NCBI RefSeq assembly: GCF_017468685.1
Contig: NZ_JAFUHT010000031.1
Coordinates: 17,767-81,766 of the forward strand
Source: Methanobrevibacter sp.
GTDB taxonomy: Archaea; Methanobacteriota; Methanobacteria; Methanobacteriales; Methanobacteriaceae
Reading direction: 5' to 3'
DNA length: 64,000 bases
Shown here in pieces: positions 30,227-39,982 of the stretch. The position numbers were made by a program, and so were the translations under genes. Each line of letters opens with the position of its first letter. Position 1 is the stretch's first letter. Below the pieces are notes generated by a model. That model worked only from the letters and a program-made list of their open reading frames with translations. It did no database searches and was not told the origin of the DNA.

Positions 30227-31093
30227 TTACTTGATTAAAGTTAAAAAGTCATAAATAATCTTAGCTGCCACAACTGCAGTTGCATCACCCAATTTATCAC
30301 TGGCAGTTTCGACAACATCCAAACCCACGACATTTTTATGACACAATGTTTCAAGAATTGTTTCAATATCATGAACAAACAATCCTCCAGGAGTAGGATT
30401 TCCAACATTAGGTGCAATAGCAGGATTAAATACGTCCATATCAATTGAAATATAAATCGGACCGTCAATATTCACCAAATAATATTCAATTGCATCCATA
30501 TGTTTGTGGACATCCCTATTCTTAAATGTCTGAATATTATATGTTGATTTGACAAATTCCTCTTCATCTTTTGATGATGATCTGATTCCAATCTGAACTA
30601 AATCAACCCCCATTTCATGAGCCCTTCTCATAACAGTCGCATGAGAGTATTTCTCGCCGATAAATTCAAATGCAAGGTCTCTGTGAGCATCAAGATGAAT
30701 AACAGTTAATTTTTCATACTTGTCAGTTAATGCATTAATCGCTCCGATAGATGCGGAATGCTCACCGCCAATTATTATCGGTTTGATTTTTAAGTCCAAC
30801 ATTTCCCTAACAGTATCCTCAATGATATGGCAGGTTGACTCACAGTTTCCCGGGACAACATTGACATCCCCGAAATCATAAAAAGTAGTTGTTAAATCTT
30901 TATTAAAAACAGTATTGTATTTTTCAAAACCAAATGATGCTTCACGTACAACAATTGGTCCCAAACGTGAACCGGAATGATAAGAAGTAGTGCTGTCAAA
31001 TGGAACTCCGATTATTCCAAATGAATCTTCAACAATTTCATCATTTTCAGCAGAAAATGCAAATTTCCACGGTTCATAAGTATTTAAAAGCAT
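30227..31093 (-). CDS. speB: Agmatinase
   Basis: Ureohydrolase converting agmatine to putrescine and urea. Mn-binding motifs are intact: GGEHSASIGA, HLDAHRDL and SIDMDVFNP, with ETASDKLGDATAVVAAKI at the C-terminus. Length 288 residues. It lies 38 bases downstream of the aIF5A gene in one operon, and divergent from pdaD, whose product makes agmatine. Together they supply putrescine for polyamines and for the deoxyhypusine modification of aIF5A. Confidence 0.93.
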   Translation of the reverse strand: MLLNTYEPWKFAFSAENDEIVEDSFGIIGVPFDSTTSYHSGSRLGPIVVREASFGFEKYNTVFNKDLTTTFYDFGDVNVVPGNCESTCHIIEDTVREMLDLKIKPIIIGGEHSASIGAINALTDKYEKLTVIHLDAHRDLAFEFIGEKYSHATVMRRAHEMGVDLVQIGIRSSSKDEEEFVKSTYNIQTFKNRDVHKHMDAIEYYLVNIDGPIYISIDMDVFNPAIAPNVGNPTPGGLFVHDIETILETLCHKNVVGLDVVETASDKLGDATAVVAAKIIYDFLTLIK

Positions 31094-31131
31094 AATAAAT
31101 CTAAAAAAAAGGAAAAAATAAAAAAGAGAAC

Positions 31132-31527
31132 TTATGATCCTCTAGTTCTCATTATTTTCATATTTCCCATAGCAACAATGTATTCGACTTCTCTGCCTTC
31201 AGTAATTTCATCTTTTAAGTCTTCAGGCATTGGTAAGTCGATAGTGTCATAGTTTTCCATATCCATGATTTGTACGTTGTCACCTTGGATAGAGATAACT
31301 TGACCTAATCTTTTATCAATAATAGGAATATCTACTTTGTTATCTACAGGTTTTACAAGACTTCTTTTTTGATTATCGAAAACACCAACAGCTTCAATTC
31401 TTGCTTTTGCTGCTCCGTGTTTACCAGGAGATGAAGTAGTGTAACTAATGATTTTACAAGCTTCTCCACCTAAAACAATATATTTTCCAACTTTTAATGT
31501 TTTGATTTCTACAACTTTTGTTGACAT
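31132..31527 (-). CDS. eif5A: Translation factor aIF5A
   Basis: Archaeal IF5A, which relieves ribosome stalling. The hypusination loop is [10 protein letters not shown] with Lys36 as the modified residue, and the C-terminal OB fold ends [18 protein letters not shown]. 131 residues, full length. SD site GGAGGAAAATTA before the ATG. Co-directional with speB, which makes the polyamine precursor needed for its modification. Confidence 0.95.
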   Translation of the reverse strand: MSTKVVEIKTLKVGKYIVLGGEACKIISYTTSSPGKHGAAKARIEAVGVFDNQKRSLVKPVDNKVDIPIIDKRLGQVISIQGDNVQIMDMENYDTIDLPMPEDLKDEITEGREVEYIVAMGNMKIMRTRGS

Positions 31528-31547
31528 TAATTTTCCTCCATTTTATA

Positions 31548-31563
31548 TAAAAACCGGTTTTTA
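31548..31563. promoter_or_regulatory. 16-bp palindrome upstream of aIF5A
   Basis: TAAAAACCGGTTTTTA is a perfect palindrome 20 bases before the aIF5A ATG, within the divergent aIF5A-pdaD promoter region. Possible operator; no T-run or SD role is evident. Confidence 0.4.
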
Positions 31564-31682
31564 ATCTTATAATAAGGAATATTATTAGATTACTATTAAC
31601 TATCTTTTCCATTTTATTTAAAGTATTCGCTTATTAATAATATTAAATACATTAAATTACATATTAAAAAATAAGTGATAAC

Positions 31683-32144
31683 ATGAGAATAGCTATTGTA
31701 TCTGGAAATGATGAAGGTCCAACAAAACTTAATGCATTTGATAATGCTTTAACCCAGGCAGGAATTGGTGATGTAAATCTTATAAAAGTTTCTAGCATGC
31801 TGGCAGGCAATGCAAAAATAGAAAAGTTGCCAAAACTCAAAGCCGGAGCCATGGTGAATTGTGTTTTATCTGAAGTCACTTCTGACAATCCTGGTGATGA
31901 AATCACAGCAGTCATCGCGCTAGCTATTGGAGAAAAACTAGGCTGTGTTGTTGAAACAAGTGGAATCAATAAAGATAATGACGAGCTTATAAAAGAAGCT
32001 GAAGAAATGGTCAGATATATGATGGAAAAACGCAATGTGGAGATTAAGGAAATGCTGGTTGAATACTCCACAACAAAAGTCAAAAACATTGCATCCGTAG
32101 TTTCTTCAGTTGTTTATTTGAATGATGACATTATCGAGGGATAG
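31683..32144 (+). CDS. pdaD: Pyruvoyl-dependent arginine decarboxylase
   Basis: PdaD makes agmatine from arginine. The proenzyme self-cleaves between two serines to form the pyruvoyl group; here they are Ser37-Ser38 in VSSMLAG. EMVRYMMEKRNVEI and TTKVKNIASVVSSVVYLNDD close the protein. 153 residues, a normal length. Divergent from the aIF5A-speB operon and followed directly by the NAD kinase fusion gene, whose ATG starts two bases after this stop. Confidence 0.93.
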   Translation: MRIAIVSGNDEGPTKLNAFDNALTQAGIGDVNLIKVSSMLAGNAKIEKLPKLKAGAMVNCVLSEVTSDNPGDEITAVIALAIGEKLGCVVETSGINKDNDELIKEAEEMVRYMMEKRNVEIKEMLVEYSTTKVKNIASVVSSVVYLNDDIIEG

Positions 32145-32145
32145 G

Positions 32146-33987
32146 ATGGATAAGGAAACTAGAAAAATCGCAAGACATTTGGCAAATAAAATTATCAAAG
32201 AAGTCGGACCTGCAGTAAGAGAATATGTCGGAACAGATTTGGGAGGAACAGAAGTAAAGACCGGTGCGGACGGAACCCCAACATCATTTATAGATCAGGT
32301 AGCTGAAGAGAAAATCATAAACATATTGAAAAATGCAGAAGTCTATTCCTACCTAGTCAGCGAAGAAGTTGGAGAGTTAAAGTTAGGAAAAGGAACAAAA
32401 AGAAGCATAAATTTAACTCAGGAATTAAGACGTACAGATTTAGCTGATGAAGAGACACCAAAATTCATATTTTTAATCGATCCTGTTGACAGAACAAGCA
32501 ATGCAATTAAAGAAATTCCTGCATATGCAATTTCTGTAGCAATAGCTGATGTTAATCAGGGACGTGTTGCAACAATAAATGACGTGGAACTAGGATTTTT
32601 ATACAATTTGGCAAACGGTAACTTTTTTGAAGCCGAAAAAGGAAAAGGATGCAAATTAAACAATGAAGCAGTAAAACCTAGTGATGTGATTAAAGTCAAT
32701 GAAATGACATTGGGAGGATTTACAAAAACAGGAACTTCAGAAGCTTCAAAACTGGTTGACAGTGCACGTCGTATGAGGGTGCTTGGAAGTGTTGTTTTAG
32801 AGCTTTCTTATGTGGCAAGCGGAAAATATGATGCATTTCTTGATTTGAGAGGAAGCCGAATAATAGACATTGCAGCTGGAAAATTAATACTTGAAGAAGC
32901 CGGAGGAATAATTACCGACAAATACGGCCAGAAACTTGATAACGTATTGAGTATTTATGAAAAGGCAATAGTTGTGGCTGCAAATAATAAAATAATGCAC
33001 AAACAGATTATTGATATTCTAAATGACAATCAAGCTGAAATAATTGGAAAAATCGGAGTGATTTCAAGAATTGACCAAGACTCTCCGATAGTGTTTGCTG
33101 CAAAGATTATTGATTACATCTTCACAAATGGACGCGAAGTGGTAGTTGAAAAACAGCTGGCACATAAATTACTTGAACTAAAAGAAAATCCCGATTTAAG
33201 CAAAATTATTCAGGAAACTAAAGATAATTATCCTGAAATCGCTTCTGAATTGGATGAAATCGACTTCAACATCGATTATGATAAAATTTCTGAAAATCTC
33301 TTTGATTTTGATTGCGATATGGCAATAATTTTAGGAGGAGATGGAACCCTTCTTAGAGCCCATAATAAAATGAAGGACGAAATTCCAATTTTTGGAATTA
33401 ACATGGGAACAGTAGGATTTTTAACTGAAATCGAAGTTAAACACACTTTCGATGCATTGGATGACATATTAAGAGGAGATTATTATAAAGAAAAAAGAAC
33501 CCGTCTTGTCGTGTCTCACGAAAATCATAATTTCAAAGCAATGAATGAAGTTGTTGTAATGACTGATAAACCTGCAAAAATGCTTCATTTCCAGATATTA
33601 GTTGATGGAGAGATAATTGAAGAAGTCAGAGCAGACGGATTAATCATATCAACACCAAGCGGATCTACAGCTTATTCAATGTCTGCCGGAGGACCTATTG
33701 TCGATCCGAAAGTTGAAGGATTCATCATAAATCCAATTTGTCCATACAAGCTAGGAGCAAGACCATTTGTCGTATCAGACAACAGTGAAATAACTGTAAA
33801 ACTACTTAAAAAAGGTAAAAATGCAGTGTTTGTTATGGACGGTCAAATTAATGAAGAGGCAAAATATGAAGAGGAAATCAAATTTAAAAAATCAAGAAAA
33901 GATGCGCATTTCATAAGAACCTCTTCAAAATACTTCTATGAAAAGGTTAAAGACAAATTAAACGAAGGCGGCATTGACAGCAAATAG
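32146..33987 (+). CDS. Bifunctional NADP phosphatase/NAD kinase
   Basis: Fusion known from methanogens: an inositol-monophosphatase-like NADP(H) phosphatase (about residues 1-280) joined to an NAD kinase (about 300-610). Phosphatase motifs: SEEVGEL, DPVDRTSN (residues 112-119) and DIAAGKLILEEAGG. Kinase motifs: GGDGTLLRAH from residue 397, GINMGTVGFLTE and STPSGSTAYSMSAGGP. The frame opens earlier (32122) but that would overlap pdaD; the ATG at 32146 after GAGGGATAGG is preferred. The Gly of the usual DPxDGT motif is Arg here (Arg116). Confidence 0.9.
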   Translation: MDKETRKIARHLANKIIKEVGPAVREYVGTDLGGTEVKTGADGTPTSFIDQVAEEKIINILKNAEVYSYLVSEEVGELKLGKGTKRSINLTQELRRTDLADEETPKFIFLIDPVDRTSNAIKEIPAYAISVAIADVNQGRVATINDVELGFLYNLANGNFFEAEKGKGCKLNNEAVKPSDVIKVNEMTLGGFTKTGTSEASKLVDSARRMRVLGSVVLELSYVASGKYDAFLDLRGSRIIDIAAGKLILEEAGGIITDKYGQKLDNVLSIYEKAIVVAANNKIMHKQIIDILNDNQAEIIGKIGVISRIDQDSPIVFAAKIIDYIFTNGREVVVEKQLAHKLLELKENPDLSKIIQETKDNYPEIASELDEIDFNIDYDKISENLFDFDCDMAIILGGDGTLLRAHNKMKDEIPIFGINMGTVGFLTEIEVKHTFDALDDILRGDYYKEKRTRLVVSHENHNFKAMNEVVVMTDKPAKMLHFQILVDGEIIEEVRADGLIISTPSGSTAYSMSAGGPIVDPKVEGFIINPICPYKLGARPFVVSDNSEITVKLLKKGKNAVFVMDGQINEEAKYEEEIKFKKSRKDAHFIRTSSKYFYEKVKDKLNEGGIDSK

Positions 33988-33995
33988 GTGGATTA

Positions 33996-34442
33996 ATGAA
34001 CAATCTTGTAATTGACCTGACCCATGGTGGAGTAAAAATAGCCATTAGCCTGGCAAAAAAAGGCAAAAATGTTTTAGCATTTGACCTGTATGACACCCTG
34101 AAAGGCATTGATGCCAAAATGCTACAAGTTTATGATGTGGAATTAATTCAACTGAAAGATTTGATTAATTTTAAAGGAGATATGAATGTAATTTACCCAA
34201 TTCATATGCCGTTGTCTTTTGAAGAAATAAAAGAAAACAATCCTGACTTGAATTATACTTTTCAAACCCATCATGAATGCATCAGGGACCTTCTCAATGA
34301 TTGGGGAGATGACATTCCAAAAATAGAAGTGACCGGAGTTAAAGGAAAAACCACTTCAGTTTTTATGCTTAAAGAAATTTTAATTGATGAAAATCCCCTT
34401 ATTTTATCCAGTCTTGGTGCAATATTATATGAAGATAAATAA
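33996..34442 (+). pseudogene. cfbE: CfbE coenzyme F430 synthetase, N-terminal part before an in-frame TAA
   Basis: Mur-ligase-like enzyme that closes the carbocyclic ring in coenzyme F430 biosynthesis. This part has the N-terminal LVIDLTHGGVKIAISLAKKG domain and the ATP-binding loop TGVKGKTT (residues 113-120), then stops at TAA (34440-34442) after ILYEDK. The same frame continues immediately with matching family sequence to 35414, so one codon interrupts an otherwise intact gene. SD site GGTGGATTA. The next gene, hemC, belongs to the same tetrapyrrole route. Confidence 0.78.
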
Positions 34443-35414
34443 GAAATAATCCTGAAAAAGGATATTTCAATAACTCCTGCAAACATCAAAGAAACTGTCG
34501 ATTTGGCTTATAAAATCGCTAATCCAATCTGTAAAATAGCAGACGGAGTTGTTGAAAGTGAAAATTTAAGAAAATATAACTCTACCATTTTTGAATCATC
34601 CCTTGGCGTTAGCGGAATCGGAGATGTTGGACTATTATTAAACATTGCTGAAAATTATCCTATCGCAAGAAATAAAAGCTGTGCAAGTGAAGCTAAAAAG
34701 CAGATATTCCGATGTCCTTGTGTTTGCATACAAAAGGAGGCATTGGATGAATATTATAAAGATGTAAAACATGACAAAATCAATACGTTTTCATTAAGTG
34801 ATTTATCATCAAACCTATTTGTTAAAAAAGCAGAGTATGATTTAAATCAAACAGAACTTGAAATAATATACAATAATGTCAAAACGATTAATGATCAGAT
34901 TATTTCAGGTGAAATCAAATTAAAAACATTTGCACCAGGACCGCATCATGTAAGCAATGTTTTAGGAGTTGTTTTAAGCTGCCTCAGCTTAGAAATTGAT
35001 GTCTGCCGAATCATCAAAGGCCTTGAAAATTACAGAGGAATTCCCGGCAGAACAAATAAAAAGACTGTTGAAAATTCAATAATTATTGAAGAAATAAATC
35101 CTGGACTGAATACAGAAGCCATAAAGGAATCTATCAATATGATTAATAATTTAAACGATTATTACATTTCAGTTGGAGGAGATTACGGCATAACCTGCGA
35201 AGAAATTGATGAAGAAAAATTAACAAAATTCCTAAATACACTGCAATGTGAGATAATTTTAACTGGAGATTTAGGTTTGTCAATTTCAAAAAAAATAACT
35301 AAACCTTATACATATATTGAAAAATACACAGATGTTTACGATTTAGCTATAAAAACTAATAAGAATCTTCTTTTTATTTATAGATCAGATTACCGTAAAG
35401 TTTCACAAAGATGA
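34443..35414 (+). pseudogene. cfbE: CfbE coenzyme F430 synthetase, C-terminal part after an in-frame TAA
   Basis: Same reading frame as the upstream part, resuming with EIILKKDISITPANIKETVD directly after the TAA. Mur-ligase central and C-terminal features are intact: IFESSLGVSGIGDVGLLLNIAENYP, APGPHHVSNVLGVVLSCLSLEI, and the ring-closing domain with GIPGRTNKKTV. The only in-frame start candidates are weak (TTG at 34503, no SD site), so independent translation seems unlikely. Readthrough, recent inactivation or a sequence error are the alternatives. Confidence 0.75.
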
Positions 35415-35524
35415 TATATTCAAAAAATTGAAACATTTAATATATATTAATTCTAAAAATTAATAATGTAACAAAATATTGTAAGGTCATCTTACAAAAC
35501 AAATTTTAAAAATGGAGATAATTA

Positions 35525-36394
35525 ATGATTGTAGGAACACGCGGTAGTCAATTAGCTTTAGCACAAACAAATCAAGTATGTGCAGATTTATCTAAAATAA
35601 CCGGCGAATCAATTGATGTAGAAATTATTAAAACCAAAGGTGATAAGATTACTACATCCCAACTGTACAATATGGATTCCAAAGGACTTTTTACAAAAGA
35701 ATTGGATATTGCCCTTTTGGAAGAAGAAGTTGATTTTACTGTTCACAGTTTTAAAGATTTGCCTACAGAATTAGATGAAGATTTGGAAATTGTTGCTGTT
35801 CCTAAAAGAGAATCTCCAAATGAAGTGCTAATCTCAAAAAAAGACTGGAATGATTTAGGTCCCGGATCAAAACTTGGAACCAGCAGTCTTAGACGAGAAG
35901 CTTTTTGTAATCATTACAACAAGGAATTTGAACTCAAACCTATCAGAGGAAATATTGAAACCAGAATTCAAAAAGCCTTAGAAAGTGATTTGGATGCGAC
36001 CATAATGGCACAGGCAGGACTGAAAAGATTAAATCTAACCAAATATATCAAGAATGTATTTCCACTGGATTATATCACCCCTCCAGCAGGCCAAGGTGCA
36101 TTGGCAATTATTACTAGAAAAGACAGTGATAAAAAAGAGGCAATTTCAAAATTAAATGATTACTATTCCATGCAGGAAGTTCTTGCTGAAAAAAAAGTGC
36201 TTGAGGAACTTGGCGTTGGTTGCCAATGGCCAATAGGTGCAATAGCACGAATGAATGATAATAAATTTAATATTTATTCTATATTATTAACCAAAGAAGG
36301 AGAAATCCTAAAAGAACAAAGTGAAAAAGGATCCATCAGAGATGCGGTTGAACTTGGCAGACGTATCGGAAAAATTTTCACAGATTATGTTTAG
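35525..36394 (+). CDS. hemC: Hydroxymethylbilane synthase
   Basis: Porphobilinogen deaminase, polymerising four porphobilinogens into hydroxymethylbilane for F430, corrinoid and other tetrapyrroles. Signatures: VGTRGSQLALAQTNQV at the N-terminus, VDFTVHSFKDLPT, and the dipyrromethane cofactor cysteine, Cys233 in GVGCQWPIGA. 289 residues. The SD site GGAGAT lies seven bases before the ATG. A 110-base gap with a TATA-like region separates it from cfbE. Confidence 0.95.
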   Translation: MIVGTRGSQLALAQTNQVCADLSKITGESIDVEIIKTKGDKITTSQLYNMDSKGLFTKELDIALLEEEVDFTVHSFKDLPTELDEDLEIVAVPKRESPNEVLISKKDWNDLGPGSKLGTSSLRREAFCNHYNKEFELKPIRGNIETRIQKALESDLDATIMAQAGLKRLNLTKYIKNVFPLDYITPPAGQGALAIITRKDSDKKEAISKLNDYYSMQEVLAEKKVLEELGVGCQWPIGAIARMNDNKFNIYSILLTKEGEILKEQSEKGSIRDAVELGRRIGKIFTDYV

Positions 36395-36408
36395 ACGGAG
36401 GAATTAAA

Positions 36409-37365
36409 TTGAAAACTATTAACGTAGGAGTTGTCGGAGTAGGTGCGATGGGTGAAAACCATGTTCGTGTCTATCACAAAATAGAAGAAGCAAATTTAGT
36501 CGCTGTAAGTGATGTAAGTGAAAGAGCACTTAAAAAAATCGAGAAAAAATATGGTGCTAAAGGATATACGGACTACAACGAACTATTGGAAAATCCTGAC
36601 ATAGAGGCAGTGAGTGTTTGTGTACCAACCACATTTCACCATGCAGTGGTTATGGAAGCCATTAAACATGGAAAACATGTTTTAGTCGAAAAACCTATTG
36701 CATTTACAGTGCAGGAAGCTGAAGAAATGATTGCTGCTGCTAAAGAAGCAGGAGTCATGCTTGCAACCGGACATGTTGAGAGATTTAATCCTGCTGTTCA
36801 AAAGGCTAAAGAACTTATTGATGATGGAGTTATTGGAGATATTGTATCCGCATTTGCAAAAAGAGTAGGACCACTCCCACCAAGAATAAAAGATGTTGGA
36901 GTATCAATAGATTTAGCTATTCACGATTTAGACATTATGAACTATTTATTTGAAGAGGAAGTGACTCAAGTTTACGGTACCATGAACAGTAGTTTTGATG
37001 ACAGTGAATTTGAAGACCATGCAGAGATTATGGTTAACTTTGACAACGAATCTACTGGAATAATTGAAGTAAACTGGTTAACCCCATACAAACGTAGAGA
37101 ATTAGAACTTACCGGTACCGCTGGAATCATTTCAGTCGACTATATCAAACAGAGTATTGAGGTATACGGTAAATTCGCCCAAGATATTCAAATCAAACAT
37201 GAAGAACCACTCAAAAGTGAATTAACTTCATTCTTAAATGCAGTAATGAACGGAGACGAACCAGAAATAACTGGTGAAGATGGATTAAAAGCTCTTAAAA
37301 TGGTTATTGCTGCAAATCAATCCTCCAAAGAACATAAACCAATTAGCTTTGAAGAACTACAATAA
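36409..37365 (+). CDS. Gfo/Idh/MocA-family NAD(P)-dependent oxidoreductase
   Basis: Dehydrogenase of 318 residues with an N-terminal Rossmann fold (NVGVVGVGAMGENHVRVYHK) and the family signature EKPIAFTVQEAEEM; the C-terminal domain has AIHDLDIMNYL with the usual catalytic His. Methanogen homologues are often annotated for nucleotide-sugar oxidation, but the substrate is not visible here. The start is a TTG at 36409, fixed by GGAGG six bases upstream and the absence of an ATG. It follows hemC closely. Confidence 0.85.
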   Translation: MKTINVGVVGVGAMGENHVRVYHKIEEANLVAVSDVSERALKKIEKKYGAKGYTDYNELLENPDIEAVSVCVPTTFHHAVVMEAIKHGKHVLVEKPIAFTVQEAEEMIAAAKEAGVMLATGHVERFNPAVQKAKELIDDGVIGDIVSAFAKRVGPLPPRIKDVGVSIDLAIHDLDIMNYLFEEEVTQVYGTMNSSFDDSEFEDHAEIMVNFDNESTGIIEVNWLTPYKRRELELTGTAGIISVDYIKQSIEVYGKFAQDIQIKHEEPLKSELTSFLNAVMNGDEPEITGEDGLKALKMVIAANQSSKEHKPISFEELQ

Positions 37366-37374
37366 GGTGATAAT

Positions 37375-37986
37375 GTGAAACAAAAATTAATTCAAAAAGC
37401 TCAAGAACTTAGAAGCCACGGATTTACAACTGGTGAAATTGCAGATGAACTTAATGTAAGTATGGACACTGCAAGATGGTTAACACTTCAAAAAACCGCT
37501 GAAGTAAAAGCTGAAGCACCAGTGGATTTTGCTATTAATTGGAAAAGCATCGGTGGAAACTCAACACGTTTAAGTTATGTTTCAGGTGCTTTAAGTGACA
37601 TGGCATTATCACACGGAGATGTTGACACTATTGTCGGTATTGCAGTAAGTGGTATTCCTTTTGCAACTGTCATGGCAGAGCATGTTGAGGATATGACCGG
37701 TGAAGATACATCCTTAGCTATTTTCCACCCTCAAAAACACAGAAAAGACGTTGATGAAAGTAATGATGAAGGTACCATCAGTACTAACTTCGGAACCGTT
37801 GAAGGTAAAAAAGTTGTAATTGTAGACGACGTCATTACAAGTGGAAAAACTGCAAAAGAAGTGATTCATACAGTTAAAGACTTAGGTGGAGAACCTACCT
37901 GCGTTACCGTATTAATCGATAAAGCAGGACTTTCTGAAATTGAAGGTGTGCCTGTTGAATCTTTAATTAAAGTAAGTAGATTATAA
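37375..37986 (+). CDS. gfcR: GfcR/PyrE-like regulator with phosphoribosyltransferase domain
   Basis: 203 residues: an N-terminal HTH ([25 protein letters not shown]) joined to an orotate-phosphoribosyltransferase-like domain with the PRPP loop [17 protein letters not shown]. The archaeal family (GfcR/PyrE-like) acts as a transcription regulator, in haloarchaea of sugar metabolism, rather than as an enzyme. The start is a GTG at 37375, four bases after AAGGTGAT. The adjacent oxidoreductase gene probably shares its transcript. Confidence 0.85.
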   Translation: MKQKLIQKAQELRSHGFTTGEIADELNVSMDTARWLTLQKTAEVKAEAPVDFAINWKSIGGNSTRLSYVSGALSDMALSHGDVDTIVGIAVSGIPFATVMAEHVEDMTGEDTSLAIFHPQKHRKDVDESNDEGTISTNFGTVEGKKVVIVDDVITSGKTAKEVIHTVKDLGGEPTCVTVLIDKAGLSEIEGVPVESLIKVSRL

Positions 37987-38041
37987 ATCTACTACCATTT
38001 CTTATTTTTTCCAATAACACCACATTAAAGGAACATTAACC

Positions 38042-39982
38042 ATGAATATACTATTGCTACAGAACATGTCAATAATACTGATTACAGCAGTGATCGTATT
38101 GTTGATATTTAACAAATTAAAATTACCCACAATGATAGGATTATTTATTACAGGCATTGTCCTCGGACATGTCGTTAATGATACAAGTATCATATCCACA
38201 TTTTCAGAGTTAGGAGTGATATTTCTACTGTTTATCATCGGCCTGGAATTTTCTGCTGAGAAATTCTCGGCAATTAAAAACTATGCCCTGATTGGAGGAA
38301 TACTACAAGTAGTTTTAACAACAGTACTGATTACATTACTCGGATTAGTGTTAAGTCTCAGTTTAAACAGTGCAATATTTTTAGGATTTTTAGTTGCATT
38401 TTCATCAACAGCAATTGTTATGAAAGTAATGCAGCAAAGACACATTACCCATTCTGTTCAGGGAAGAGTGACATTAGGAATTTTGATATTTCAGGACATT
38501 GCAGTAATTATTGTAATTTTAATTACTCCATTATTAGGTGGAGAATCAATTAATCTGAATACGATCCCCTTATTACTTATAAAAGCAATTGGTCTTGGGT
38601 TAATAATATTTGCCGGTGCCAAATGGTTCATCCCATTGGCTTTAAGAGATGCAGCTCGAACAAAAAACAGGGATCTGTTTTTACTGTTAACCTTGTTCAT
38701 ATGTATGGGAACCACATTTGCAACCAGTTTAATTGGAATTGGTCCAGAACTAGGAGCATTCCTTGCAGGATTGCTCATATCAAATACCGAATATTCCCAT
38801 CAGACATTAGGTTATATCCAGCCTTTCCAAGACGTATTCATGAGTTTATTCTTCATCAGTATTGGTTTAATGGTTAATTTGCATTTATTCCTTACAAACA
38901 TTGGAATAATCCTCGTGTTGACTGCAGTTATTTTAATAATCAACTTTACTGCAACATTAATCACAGGAATGGTTTTGAAATTACCTACCAAAATATCCAT
39001 CAGCATTGCAATTCTTTTAAGTCAAATCGGGGAATTTTCTTTTGTTCTTGCAAAGGAAGGAATGAATTATGGATTAATGACTAATCAGTTTTTCAGCATA
39101 TTTTTAGGAGTCAGCATTCTTACAATGTCCCTAACCCCATTTTTAGAAAAGGCAACACCAAAAATTGTCAGGTTATTTGCACGATTGTCCTATTTCCAGA
39201 TTGATAATGAATTAAAAACATTGCCTGAAGAATTGGAAGAAGAGCATGAAATAGAAGATCATGTGATTTTAGTCGGTTTGGGCCGTAATGGAAAACATAT
39301 CGCCAAAGCCTGCAGACAGTTCAAAATACCTATTCGCATTGTGGATATGAATCCTGTCATTGTTGAAAATCAACAGGCATTGGGCTTGCCTATCATATAC
39401 GGTAAAGCTTCAAATGAAAGTGTCCTAAAAGAGCTGAACATTACTTCAGCACAGTGCATTGTAATTTCCGCCTCAACATATGAGGAGACTTTAAAGACAA
39501 TTGATACTGCAAGACGCCTGAACCCTGACATACACATTATTGTACGTACACGTTATTTAAGAAGTATTGATGAAGTTATTGAAGCCGGTGCAGATGAAGT
39601 AATACCAAAAGAATTTGAAACCAGTATTTTGATGTTTACAAGATTGATGAATTACTATAACAAAGATCTTAATGAAATTACCGATGCCGTAAATGACTTA
39701 AGGTCAGATAACTATGATGCATTTAGAACCGTGACTTCAGAAGACATCTCAAGCTATCTCAACTATAAGTACACAGATTTAGAAATTGATTCATTAAGAG
39801 TGTCTGAAAATACTCATATTGATGATTTGCCGTTTGAAGAGAACAATTTAAAAGTAACAGGAGTAGTTCGTGGTAAAGATACTTTTATTGATGTTAAATC
39901 TGATTTCAAATTTCTTGAAGATGATTTGATATTATTCATTGGGCATAGGGAAAACATTAATAATTTCTTTGATGCCATCTAA
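38042..39982 (+). CDS. Kef-type cation/proton antiporter with RCK domain
   Basis: 646-residue CPA2-family antiporter: about 12 transmembrane helices in residues 1-375 (including GLFITGIVLGHVVND and LGAFLAGLLISNTEYSHQ), then a TrkA-N/RCK nucleotide-binding domain (HVILVGLGRNGKHIAKAC from about 413) and a TrkA-C domain at the end. Likely exchanges K+ or Na+ for H+ under control of NAD(H) or another nucleotide. Its end overlaps the convergent HsdM-like gene by four bases. Confidence 0.9.
   Translation: MNILLLQNMSIILITAVIVLLIFNKLKLPTMIGLFITGIVLGHVVNDTSIISTFSELGVIFLLFIIGLEFSAEKFSAIKNYALIGGILQVVLTTVLITLLGLVLSLSLNSAIFLGFLVAFSSTAIVMKVMQQRHITHSVQGRVTLGILIFQDIAVIIVILITPLLGGESINLNTIPLLLIKAIGLGLIIFAGAKWFIPLALRDAARTKNRDLFLLLTLFICMGTTFATSLIGIGPELGAFLAGLLISNTEYSHQTLGYIQPFQDVFMSLFFISIGLMVNLHLFLTNIGIILVLTAVILIINFTATLITGMVLKLPTKISISIAILLSQIGEFSFVLAKEGMNYGLMTNQFFSIFLGVSILTMSLTPFLEKATPKIVRLFARLSYFQIDNELKTLPEELEEEHEIEDHVILVGLGRNGKHIAKACRQFKIPIRIVDMNPVIVENQQALGLPIIYGKASNESVLKELNITSAQCIVISASTYEETLKTIDTARRLNPDIHIIVRTRYLRSIDEVIEAGADEVIPKEFETSILMFTRLMNYYNKDLNEITDAVNDLRSDNYDAFRTVTSEDISSYLNYKYTDLEIDSLRVSENTHIDDLPFEENNLKVTGVVRGKDTFIDVKSDFKFLEDDLILFIGHRENINNFFDAI

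Noticed and set aside
34440..34442. Pyrrolysine or selenocysteine recoding in cfbE
   Set aside because: The codon is TAA; pyrrolysine uses TAG and selenocysteine TGA, so neither route applies.
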